Positions 1 to 5,892 of a DNA stretch of 5,892 bases are shown piece after piece. Source of the stretch: Methanobacteriota archaeon (GTDB taxonomy: Archaea > Thermoplasmatota > Poseidoniia > Poseidoniales > Poseidoniaceae); NCBI GenBank assembly GCA_002702945.1, contig PADF01000014.1, forward strand, positions 45,105 to 50,996, given 5' to 3'. The notes beneath the pieces were generated by a model, which made no database searches, was not told the DNA's origin, and saw only the letters and a program-made list of their open reading frames with translations. The translations under genes were made by a program, and so were the position numbers. How positions within the stretch are numbered: the stretch's first letter is position 1; the number at the start of each line of letters is the position of its first letter.

Positions 1-3000
1 TCTTTCTTTGGACCATTTATGTTCTTCATGTCTCTAATTATAATCCATCTTTGTTGTTTTGTTTCATCTTCAGATAATATACCGTCTAAGATGGCTTTTT
101 CTCGCATTTCTTTAGTTAATACTATACAATCAACTCGATCTATTCTACCTGTTAATTCAAAAGAAACTAATGAACTATTATCTGATTTAGATTGTAGCGA
201 TACACTATTTTTACTATCCATGGATAATACCCATTCACAGGCTATAGGGGCTGAATTTTCTAGAGAAAAATCGGCTTCTAGAAGCCTCCCAATTCTGCCC
301 CTAGGAGGTAAGTCTTTTTCTCCTTGCAGATACAAGTTCCACTCTTCTGAAGTAAACCCAATCATATCTCTACATCTGTGATGAGCAACAGCATTAGATC
401 TGGTAAGCCATTCTGCATTAAGTTCAAGATAATCTAATGCCACTTTCCAAACCTTCTCTATAGTATCCAACGGTCCTTTGGATAATGGAAGGGTAATTTT
501 ACTAGGCTCACCGGCGATTTTAATTCCATGCTCTTCCAATATTGCGCCTTCTATATCATGAACTAATAGTCCTCTCACCCTGTCGTCTATATCCTCTGTC
601 GGTTGTTCTAATTCTCTAGCACCTAGGTGTTTCTCAAGCCATGCCTGACGGGGACATTTTAACCATGATTGAATCCTACTAGCAGACCATTTTTTACGAA
701 TAATTGGTTGAGAAATAAATCCAGTAATAGATTGTATTGATTCGCTTCCAGAATCAAACATAGGTAAAGGTCTTGGATCAATCGCTGGACCTTTGCTTCG
801 AGAACCTTTCATACCAAGATGTGGCCATTCCTTTGCATCTTTTGAACCAATAATAACCTGAGACTTAGTAGGCCGCATAGTTAAATCATCAACTGAAACC
901 ATTAATTCTCTTGATTCCCAAGGAAGATACTCTTCCTTGTTGATATTTTTATGACTTGGTTGACGGATAAGTCGGTCATTATAAATTGAAAATTCATGGG
1001 CTGATGCTAAATTATTAATCGAAATCGGGCGAGTAGTAACCTTTCTACCACTGGCTAAATTTAAGCCTGTACGTTGACGGGCGTCTCTGCCTCTAAATCC
1101 AGACCTATGGCCTATTGCACCACTGTCCCCCATGGACATCGAATAAGGCCTAGGAGTCAACCAAATGTTTGGTTCTTCTTCTGCTTGAGATTTGAGGTCC
1201 CAAGATCTATCAAGATTACTTTCATCATATTCATTTTCAGAGATAAATGATGGTATAATACTAAGTTGTTGGAATTGCTTACTCCGCTTCGCATCTTCTA
1301 AAAATTCAACCAATGGTGCTGCGGGACCTACCGATTCATCTTCACTAGTATCAAGAATCACAACGGTTTCAGAAGCATTAAGAAAATGTTTCAAATGATG
1401 TCGTCCTTTTCTAATCTCAATATCTGAATTAAGTAATCCCAACTGTAATCTTGACTCCGAATCTAACCATGGGATTTTAGGGGCTTTCATCGACCATGAA
1501 TCTACATCCAATCCAGATAAAATTATCAAATCCGCTTCCAAACCAAATGCTTCTAACGGTGTCAAAACCTTCACATTGGCAGATTCAAGTCTTGAATTTG
1601 ACAATTTAGTTTTACGAATAATTTTCATCAAGTGTCTTATGAAATCTTCACCAGAGTTGGGGGTTTTTAATCCAATTTCATTCAATGAAAACATTAGGCG
1701 ATGGTGTTCTTCAATCAATTTTTGTAATCCAGTAATGGAGTTGGAATACTCTGCATCTAATAGAGTAAGGCGTTTCCAGTTAATTGATCTGTAAATTTCA
1801 TTGATCCAATTATTTCCATGACTTAATTCTTCAATAAGAGGAAGTTTACTGCCTGATGAGCATCCAATAAATGATTCATTACTGTAATCTTTTGCTTCTT
1901 CATATAATGGTGCCCATAACCGACAGATATTTGCAAGCCACCACTGGGTCTCCTCTAATTTCTGTCTTACTAATTCAATGTCATCTCCGATAATTGGTTT
2001 CGCGTTTTCCAAGGTTTTCAACCATCTTCTTAATGCCCCTGGGCCTCCTAAAACATGAAAACTTCGTGAGATTTTTTCTAAAATATCTAGGTGTGGTTTC
2101 GGCTTCCAACCTTTTTCGGTAGCATGTATCAATTCATTGAATGAAGAAAATTCTATTGGAAGGCCGTTGTTTTCTATTAGCCTTCTAAATTTCTCAAATG
2201 ACCATGCCTCGAGGCCATCTCCAATTTGTAAGAGAGTGATCAGTCCTGCAATGGATGGTTGCTCAATGAGAGTTTTGGCTTTGGAATCACAGATTATTCC
2301 CATATCATTTAATCGACTTTTCCATGCTCTGCTATTATGCTTTAATCCAGCATCTATAACAATTACTTTACCGTCATTCGACGAAAGGTAGTTCTTAATT
2401 AATTGAAACGTTGTATCAATATTATGATGTTTTCTTTCCAGGGAAATTCGATGAATTTGTGTACTTCTTAACTTTCCAACAGGTGAAATCCAATTGGCTT
2501 GTTTGGGGTATCGCCACACTTCATGCTTAGGTATCCATTTGGGTATTGTGGTTTCGTCGCACCATTCGATATCTTCTACAAAAGCGCCATGAAATCCTAG
2601 ACGGAAAGATCCTGGATTGCATAATTGATGGATTGGAGTTATACGGGATATCTTTTGTAATAGCAATCGATTTATTTCGCTAAAATCTGGCGCATGGTCA
2701 AGAATAATGATGCCTTCAACTCCTGATAAACTGAAAGGAACCTCTTTTTCTTGAACTGCAAAATTCAACCTTTCTAATAAATTACTTTTCATTAAATCCG
2801 GATATGTGCTATTCGTTTGTTGTTCAATTTTTTTTAGTATATTGTGAAATTCTTTTACGCCAGGATCGTTTTCCCATCTCCAAGGACTTTTTAATTCGCT
2901 TAACTCTCTATGTAATGACTGTAACCTTTCAGTCTTGTACTCACTCCATATTCTACCTTTTATCGGAGAAAACATTAGTGGGAGCTGCCCATTGTGAGCA

Positions 3001-3308
3001 TGTTGTTGGGTTCTTTGATGGACAATTGAGAAGAGTAATGCATCGTCTTGCATTTTACTTGGTAACCTAAAATCGAGATGAAGTGTATCAAATAAGCGTT
3101 GTATGGTCATGTGCTTTGACGAATCGATGTATGAAGTCACATCGGCCAATTTATTCAATGCTGACTTTCTTGAACTTTCATTAGGGTAAATGATAATAAC
3201 TTCACGGGATTGATTAGATGCTAATGATTCAAACAGCCAATCGGGAAGACTTTTTCCACTAGGAGTCGCTTCAATCGAGATGTTTGCTTTCTGTTTTCCA
3301 TCTAACAT
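1..3308 (-). CDS. AddB/RecB-like PD-(D/E)XK nuclease with degenerate helicase fold (partial, C-terminus off the left edge)
   Basis: A single open frame of 1102 codons starts at ATG 3308-3306 and leaves the window without a stop. The start follows an AGGAGG site by 7 nt, with an in-frame TAG just upstream (3329-3327). Residues 13-20 (EATPSGKS) sit where AddB-type proteins carry Walker A, but the first Gly is missing, and no DEAx motif is evident; D204 lies in a hydrophobic strand (IIILDHAPDF). Residues 579-605 (VKVLTPLEAFGLEAD, then LSGLDVDSW) resemble helicase motif V/VI regions of AddB, RecB and RecC. A Gly/Arg/Ser-rich stretch lies near 720-756. From about residue 873 comes a PD-(D/E)XK nuclease domain: WSASRIQSWLKCPRQAW (874-890), H917 in GLLVHDIE, D1057 in GRIDRVD, and D1093-x-K1095 in IIIRDMKN. 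This is the catalytic set of the RecB-type nuclease family, so nuclease activity is expected, while ATP-driven unwinding looks unlikely from this chain alone. Inferred role: end processing in recombinational repair, probably with an AddA/UvrD-like partner outside the window. A stand-alone Cas4-like or phage nuclease is unlikely given the size. Confidence 0.82.
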   Translation of the reverse strand, partial: MLDGKQKANISIEATPSGKSLPDWLFESLASNQSREVIIIYPNESSRKSALNKLADVTSYIDSSKHMTIQRLFDTLHLDFRLPSKMQDDALLFSIVHQRTQQHAHNGQLPLMFSPIKGRIWSEYKTERLQSLHRELSELKSPWRWENDPGVKEFHNILKKIEQQTNSTYPDLMKSNLLERLNFAVQEKEVPFSLSGVEGIIILDHAPDFSEINRLLLQKISRITPIHQLCNPGSFRLGFHGAFVEDIEWCDETTIPKWIPKHEVWRYPKQANWISPVGKLRSTQIHRISLERKHHNIDTTFQLIKNYLSSNDGKVIVIDAGLKHNSRAWKSRLNDMGIICDSKAKTLIEQPSIAGLITLLQIGDGLEAWSFEKFRRLIENNGLPIEFSSFNELIHATEKGWKPKPHLDILEKISRSFHVLGGPGALRRWLKTLENAKPIIGDDIELVRQKLEETQWWLANICRLWAPLYEEAKDYSNESFIGCSSGSKLPLIEELSHGNNWINEIYRSINWKRLTLLDAEYSNSITGLQKLIEEHHRLMFSLNEIGLKTPNSGEDFIRHLMKIIRKTKLSNSRLESANVKVLTPLEAFGLEADLIILSGLDVDSWSMKAPKIPWLDSESRLQLGLLNSDIEIRKGRHHLKHFLNASETVVILDTSEDESVGPAAPLVEFLEDAKRSKQFQQLSIIPSFISENEYDESNLDRSWDLKSQAEEEPNIWLTPRPYSMSMGDSGAIGHRSGFRGRDARQRTGLNLASGRKVTTRPISINNLASAHEFSIYNDRLIRQPSHKNINKEEYLPWESRELMVSVDDLTMRPTKSQVIIGSKDAKEWPHLGMKGSRSKGPAIDPRPLPMFDSGSESIQSITGFISQPIIRKKWSASRIQSWLKCPRQAWLEKHLGARELEQPTEDIDDRVRGLLVHDIEGAILEEHGIKIAGEPSKITLPLSKGPLDTIEKVWKVALDYLELNAEWLTRSNAVAHHRCRDMIGFTSEEWNLYLQGEKDLPPRGRIGRLLEADFSLENSAPIACEWVLSMDSKNSVSLQSKSDNSSLVSFELTGRIDRVDCIVLTKEMREKAILDGILSEDETKQQRWIIIRDMKNINGPKK

Positions 3309-3315
3309 CGACAAG

Positions 3316-3321
3316 CCTCCT
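3316..3321 (-). promoter_or_regulatory. Ribosome binding site of the nuclease gene
   Basis: AGGAGG on the minus strand ends 7 nt before the ATG at 3308-3306. It decides the start: the only other in-frame candidates after the upstream TAG are TTG codons, one 1 nt from this motif and one upstream of it, both poorly spaced. Confidence 0.85.
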
Positions 3322-3400
3322 CTCAACTATTGTCACATTGTACGACACTTATTGAAGGCTTTCCTAATTCTGGAGTGTGTTTTGGTTGTAGTTCTTATTC

Positions 3401-3408
3401 TTTAAATA
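3401..3408. promoter_or_regulatory. Candidate TATA element (TTTAAATA)
   Basis: TTTAAATA is the best TATA-like octamer in the divergent region, and its TTTAAA core is symmetric, so it could serve either direction. On the minus strand it would put the start of transcription near 3378, giving the nuclease mRNA a leader of about 70 nt. On the plus strand it would put it near 3430, just before the inverted repeat, giving the TFB-like mRNA a leader of nearly 200 nt. No clear purine-rich BRE flanks it on either side. Other AT-rich candidates for the plus strand exist near 3474 and 3512. Confidence 0.35.
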
Positions 3409-3435
3409 CTGTCGAAGAATATGTTGTATATGAAT

Positions 3436-3460
3436 CGTAATATGAAGCATTCATGTTACG
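3436..3460. repeat. 25-bp near-perfect inverted repeat (operator or leader hairpin)
   Basis: The left arm CGTAATATGAA (3436-3446) and right arm TTCATGTTACG (3450-3460) are complementary at 10 of 11 positions around a 3-nt GCA centre; the only mismatch (T3441/G3455) would be a wobble pair in RNA. It lies 28 bp downstream of the TTTAAATA element and 165 bp upstream of the TFB-like start codon. As DNA it could bind a dimeric regulator overlapping the plus-strand transcription start. As RNA it could form a stable hairpin at the 5' end of a long leader. No T-run follows, so it does not look like a terminator. Confidence 0.6.
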
Positions 3461-3594
3461 GGATATTATGGGATTTTTATCGAAACATTCATCTACCTGT
3501 TCGTACACATCTATATCCCTGCGTAGTTAATTACCCGTTCAATGGCCTATTTTCACAAAATCACTACATCGCTAGATTTGGAATTGGGGGCTTA

Positions 3595-3621
3595 ATGACG
3601 CATAACAAGAAGGAGGCATAA
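3595..3621 (+). other. Possible 8-codon leader ORF (MTHNKKEA) overlapping the TFB ribosome binding site
   Basis: ATG 3595-3597 opens a frame that reads MTHNKKEA and stops at TAA 3619-3621, 4 nt before the TFB-like ATG. Its codons AAG-AAG-GAG-GCA contain the AGGAGG ribosome binding site of that gene. A G-run (3586-3590) lies 4 nt upstream of its ATG, but it is not a good Shine-Dalgarno match. The peptide resembles the TFB N-terminus MVHDKKET, sharing M, H, K, K and E. It may be a coupling leader ORF, the remnant of a small duplication or a former start, or chance. Low confidence as a translated ORF. Confidence 0.2.
3610..3616 (+). promoter_or_regulatory. Ribosome binding site of the TFB-like gene
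   Basis: AAGGAGG ends 9 nt before ATG 3626-3628 and fixes that start. The motif lies inside the 8-codon mini-ORF, so ribosomes on that ORF would cover it. Confidence 0.85.
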
Positions 3622-3625
3622 AAAT

Positions 3626-4738
3626 ATGGTACACGACAAGAAAGAAACAAGATTAGAAGAAGATAGATGCGATGATTGCGGCAGTAAAAACGCCACATAT
3701 GATTCGAAACTTGGCGAGAAAACCTGTACTGATTGTGGATTGGTTGATGTTAATTACTCGCCAATTGACAGTGTTGCAGATAGTATTTCTCAAGGCGCTG
3801 AGAGGCAAATGGAGATTGTTGGAAGAGGCAGTAGCCCAGGGACTAGCGGTGCTAGATTAATGCCTGGTGACCTAAAAGGCGTCAAAAACAAGGTTTTCTG
3901 GAGATTCAGTAAGAGAAAGTATGACTCTTTTAGACAGAAGCACCCATTTTGTAAGAAGGTGCACAACCTTATTGAATCGAGATATGGCAAGAATGTTAGA
4001 GATGTTGTTTACGAAATCACTGAAATGGCTTGTACGCCTCTTACTCCTGAACAAGAGAAAAAACGCTCTGAACTAAAAGATAAATCATTATCTAAATCAT
4101 TGTCGATGCCTAAACAGAGTATCTGTAGACAAAAGAAGGGGCTAAAGGGTGAGTCCGAGCATCAGAATGCAGTAATAATTGCTGATGCGATTGTTGAGTT
4201 GGCTGGCGAATTGGGGATCTTGCCCAAATTCGACAGAAGGCGTTCATTGAATAATGATGGAGTCACTTCTAAACAGATTGTAAAGGCTAGAATAATTATC
4301 CTGAATCACTGGAAAGCTAGGTCGAGAATGGGTTGGGGTAATGACATACCTAGAAAGGCGCCTGGTGAAAAGAGGTATGATGACATCACTCAAGCGATGT
4401 TGCATACCGACCAAATGCTACTCGATTTCCTACCTGAGCAGATGGTTGACAAGATACTAGAAGATGTCAGCGCTAGAGTCCAAGCATTGGGCGAAGGCCA
4501 AGAGAATGCCACAACAATCAATACTGAAGCTAGGATGATTATTGCTACCCTAACATACGCAAGCCTATCTATGATGGGGCTCGAGAAGGGTTTACTAGCC
4601 AAAATCGCTGAATGTTTATACAGAACAGGTAGCGGAGTTAGTGCTAGTTTAGAGAGATTCCAGCAGAAAGTAAAGGAAGGGAGCATTGTTGATAACGGGG
4701 CTTTTGACACTGCCCAACACTGGTATGAAGACGAGTGA
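3626..4738 (+). CDS. Divergent TFB-like transcription initiation factor (TFIIB family)
   Basis: TFB bridges TBP at the TATA/BRE promoter and RNA polymerase in archaeal transcription initiation. This 370-residue protein has an N-terminal zinc ribbon, C15-x2-C18 and C34-x2-C37 (RCDDCGS ... CTDCGLV), the TFIIB-type polymerase-docking module. Residues 66-101 (GRGSSPGTSG ... DLKGVKNKVFWRF) sit where the B-reader and linker occur but keep only a loose resemblance. Residues 105-235 may hold a strongly altered first cyclin repeat interrupted by a Lys/Ser-rich stretch (144-173). Residues 255-352 read as a second cyclin repeat, best seen in TEARMIIATLTYASLSMMG (300-318), then KIAECLYRTGSGVSASLERF (326-345). 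Typical archaeal TFBs are about 300 residues, so this one is about 60-70 longer, and the usual GRS-type first-repeat signature is not obvious. It could be the lineage's main TFB or an accessory paralogue for a promoter subset. It is translated from a strong AAGGAGG site and is followed directly by the thioredoxin-fold gene. The family call is fairly sure; its promoter range is unknown. Confidence 0.78.
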   Translation: MVHDKKETRLEEDRCDDCGSKNATYDSKLGEKTCTDCGLVDVNYSPIDSVADSISQGAERQMEIVGRGSSPGTSGARLMPGDLKGVKNKVFWRFSKRKYDSFRQKHPFCKKVHNLIESRYGKNVRDVVYEITEMACTPLTPEQEKKRSELKDKSLSKSLSMPKQSICRQKKGLKGESEHQNAVIIADAIVELAGELGILPKFDRRRSLNNDGVTSKQIVKARIIILNHWKARSRMGWGNDIPRKAPGEKRYDDITQAMLHTDQMLLDFLPEQMVDKILEDVSARVQALGEGQENATTINTEARMIIATLTYASLSMMGLEKGLLAKIAECLYRTGSGVSASLERFQQKVKEGSIVDNGAFDTAQHWYEDE

Positions 4739-5668
4739 GTGAATCGATTCATTAAAAATGTGCCATCTGTAGCAATAGGTATGCGCAGAGCGTTGTTAGT
4801 TTGTTGTTTGCTTATTCTAATCGGCTTTACTGGGCCTAGTAGTGTTTCAGCTAAGCAAGCTGAAGATAGTGGCTCAGGGCCATTATTTGGAGGCCAGTGG
4901 ACGTGGGTAAATAATTCAAGTTTTCAATCATCTGATTTGGATTCGCTTCCAGCAATAGCGGAAGATTATACTGCTACATGGTGTACAAATTGTGTTAAAG
5001 TTGAAGATGTTTTACAGGATTTGGATGATGAAGGGATAGTACAGAAGTACCATTTTCACAGAAATAATGACCATGAAGACCCTTTTGGTTCAGACAATAC
5101 TGAAGATCATTACAAACAAAGATACGGTTCAGGAGCACCTCCAATAGTAGTATTCAATGGGACCGTTAAACAAATCGGGTCCCTACCAAATAGTGATTCT
5201 CTAGAAACTGATTATCGTGAAATAGTCAATCAATCATTAGGTATTGATGGAAATTCAACCTTTACTTGGAATCCACAAGGCAATAATTCAGGTATAATTT
5301 CTTGGGCTATAGAAACCGATTTAACTAGATTCGATGATTATGTGATGAGCGTAAATGCTTGGATTGTTGAAGATTCAGCAGAATTCAAAGAAGGCTCTAA
5401 TGGAAAAGAGATTTATCCTAATATTGTTAAGAAAATAATCAATCTCGGCTCCGAAAGTATGGGGACAAGTAGTGTAGAAATTCCTGAGGCTTTTGATGGT
5501 GATGACCTCCAAATTCATCTAATGTATCACTTTACGTTGATAGATAATTCAGTCGATGAGCCAACTGATAATTCTGAACAAGATGACAAAGACGATTCTT
5601 TGCCAAGTATTTCAGCCATAACAAGCATTATGGTTGTATTATTTGCGGCGATGACAAGAAAATCTTGA
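4739..5668 (+). CDS. Secreted, membrane-anchored thioredoxin-fold protein (WCTNC)
   Basis: GTG 4739 follows the TFB-like stop without a gap and gives 309 residues. ATG 4781 (residue 15) gives a cleaner signal peptide: MRR, then ALLVCCLLILIGFTG, with likely cleavage after VSA (residue 38). I keep GTG because it abuts the upstream stop, but the ATG is a serious alternative; neither has a good ribosome binding site. Residues about 50-165 are thioredoxin-like: active site W81-C82-T-N-C85 and cis-Pro P134 in SGAPPIVVFNG. Residues 170-270 form a second, probably beta-rich domain, with YPNIVKKIINLG at 226-237. Thioredoxin fold plus such a domain recalls Omp28-like proteins, an analogy only. An acidic stretch (273-286), LPS, a hydrophobic segment (290-305) and TRKS form a C-terminal tail like archaeal sorting or anchor signals. 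It likely acts outside the membrane in disulfide exchange or reduction. Probably co-transcribed with the TFB-like gene. Confidence 0.75.
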   Translation: MNRFIKNVPSVAIGMRRALLVCCLLILIGFTGPSSVSAKQAEDSGSGPLFGGQWTWVNNSSFQSSDLDSLPAIAEDYTATWCTNCVKVEDVLQDLDDEGIVQKYHFHRNNDHEDPFGSDNTEDHYKQRYGSGAPPIVVFNGTVKQIGSLPNSDSLETDYREIVNQSLGIDGNSTFTWNPQGNNSGIISWAIETDLTRFDDYVMSVNAWIVEDSAEFKEGSNGKEIYPNIVKKIINLGSESMGTSSVEIPEAFDGDDLQIHLMYHFTLIDNSVDEPTDNSEQDDKDDSLPSISAITSIMVVLFAAMTRKS

Positions 5669-5679
5669 TTGTTTAATCA
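5666..5679. repeat. Short inverted repeat joining two convergent stop codons
   Basis: TGATT (5666-5670) and AATCA (5675-5679) form a 5-bp dyad around GTTT. The outer three bases of each arm are the stop codons of the two convergent genes. The stem is short and AT-rich and has no T-run, so a terminator role is weakly supported; transcripts of the two genes probably overlap at their 3' ends. Confidence 0.3.
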
Positions 5680-5892
5680 TCTATTATCTGTGAGATCTTC
5701 TTGTAATTGCCAACGAAACTCGGGTATTTCTTGAGGTGGTGGAGTAACATCAGCATAATGCCACCACCATGGTGGCGCGCCTCTTGCCCCCATTCGGGAT
5801 TGGAATCTCGTTAATACGTTGGTAAGCATCCTACGATTTCTAGGGCGCGGATGGTCTCTTCGATAATATACTTGAAGACGTTCTTGTTGGTC
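5677..5892 (-). CDS. C-terminal 71 codons of an unrecognised protein (partial, start off the right edge)
   Basis: A minus-strand frame enters at the right edge on a complete codon (GAC 5892-5890) and runs 71 codons to TGA 5679-5677. The first part is rich in Arg (VYYRRDHPRPRNRRM), followed by an aromatic/proline cluster, GAPPWWWHYADVTPPP, at residues 38-53 of the fragment, and an acidic, Gln-containing end (FRWQLQEDLTDNR). It is convergent with the thioredoxin-fold gene, with 8 bp between the stop codons. I do not recognise the family. The absence of stops over 216 bp, the clean junction with its neighbour and the dense gene packing support a real gene tail. The triple Trp with flanking Pro is unusual and should help identify relatives once the full protein is seen. 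Confidence 0.6.
   Translation of the reverse strand, partial: DQQERLQVYYRRDHPRPRNRRMLTNVLTRFQSRMGARGAPPWWWHYADVTPPPQEIPEFRWQLQEDLTDNR

Larger units (their letters stand above)
3309..3625. other. Divergent intergenic region between nuclease and TFB-like genes
   Basis: These 317 bp separate two divergently transcribed genes and must carry the promoters of both. They contain the two ribosome binding sites at the ends, a TTTAAATA element (3401-3408), a 25-bp inverted repeat (3436-3460) and an 8-codon mini-ORF (3595-3621). An open frame of 66 codons spans 3421-3621, but its Cys/His/Tyr-rich product resembles nothing I know, and I see no support for translation along its length. No tRNA or recognisable small RNA was seen. 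Confidence 0.6.

Noticed and set aside
739..752. The 13-mer GATTCGCTTCCAG occurs here and again near 4939.
   Set aside because: The match does not extend, both copies are inside unrelated coding sequences, and only two copies exist, so no repeat family is supported.
19..3070. Several plus-strand open frames of 66-120 codons within the left half (for example 19-381, 1192-1398 and 2804-3070).
   Set aside because: All lie antisense to the continuous 1102-codon minus-strand frame, which carries recognisable motifs; they have no motifs or start signals of their own.
3421..3621. 66-codon plus-strand open frame upstream of the TFB-like gene.
   Set aside because: No ribosome binding site at its start; a Cys/His/Tyr-rich product with no recognisable motif; it overlaps the inverted repeat and probable promoter. 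Only its last 8 codons, with their own ATG, seemed worth noting.
4740..4751. Perfect 12-bp palindrome TGAATCGATTCA at the junction of the TFB-like and thioredoxin-fold genes.
   Set aside because: A perfect 12-bp palindrome is expected about once by chance in a window of this size, and without a loop it would not form an RNA hairpin. No second copy was seen.
3790..4752. Minus-strand open frames opposite the TFB-like gene.
   Set aside because: They are antisense to a well-supported gene with a zinc ribbon and a cyclin-like repeat, and look like codon-usage shadows.
5764..5781. On the minus strand, GGCGCGCC followed by ACCATGG looks like an AscI site with a Kozak start from a cloning vector; CCACCATGGTGG is also a 12-bp palindrome.
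   Set aside because: The frame encoding GAPPWWWHY runs straight through, no vector sequence flanks it, and the palindrome follows from Pro-Pro-Trp-Trp codons. Coincidence is the better explanation.

Overview
The window most likely comes from an archaeon. The clearest evidence is a TFIIB/TFB-family protein (N-terminal C-x2-C...C-x2-C zinc ribbon, C-terminal cyclin-like repeat). The secreted protein downstream of it ends in an acidic stretch, an LPS motif, a hydrophobic segment and a short basic end, as archaeal surface-anchored proteins often do. The sequence is AT-rich by eye, densely coded, and uses GGAGG ribosome binding sites. An AT-rich marine member of Thermoplasmatota, such as Poseidoniales (Marine Group II), fits well. 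That placement is inference: there is no rRNA or other phylogenetic marker here.

Layout. (1) Positions 3308 down to 1 (minus strand) are one uninterrupted reading frame of 1102 codons that runs off the left edge. I read it through and found no in-frame stop. It looks like an AddB/RecB-like protein: a degenerate N-terminal P-loop-type ATPase fold, a motif-VI-like helicase segment, and the first part of a PD-(D/E)XK nuclease domain whose catalytic residues are visible. (2) Positions 3309-3625 are a divergent intergenic region. It holds a ribosome binding site for each flanking gene, a TATA-like element, a 25-bp near-perfect inverted repeat and a possible 8-codon mini-ORF that encloses the ribosome binding site of the next gene. 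(3) Positions 3626-4738 (plus) encode a divergent, enlarged TFB-like protein of 370 residues. (4) Positions 4739-5668 (plus) follow with no spacer and in the same frame. They encode a secreted thioredoxin-fold protein with a WCTNC active site, an additional C-terminal domain and a C-terminal membrane anchor. (5) Positions 5892 down to 5677 (minus) are the C-terminal 71 codons of an unrecognised gene, convergent with the previous one and separated from it by 8 bp.

How they fit together. The TFB-like gene and the thioredoxin-fold gene are probably co-transcribed, because they abut (TGA directly followed by GTG) and there is no room for a promoter between them. The nuclease gene is transcribed divergently from the same intergenic region, so the dyad there could affect either side. 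I see no obvious functional link between a general transcription factor and a secreted redox protein; chance operon neighbours in a compact genome is the simplest reading. I found no CRISPR array, insertion sequence, tRNA, rRNA or att site. The most notable points are the divergent TFB, the helicase-nuclease with a broken Walker A, and the structured divergent intergenic region. I see no clear new multi-gene system.
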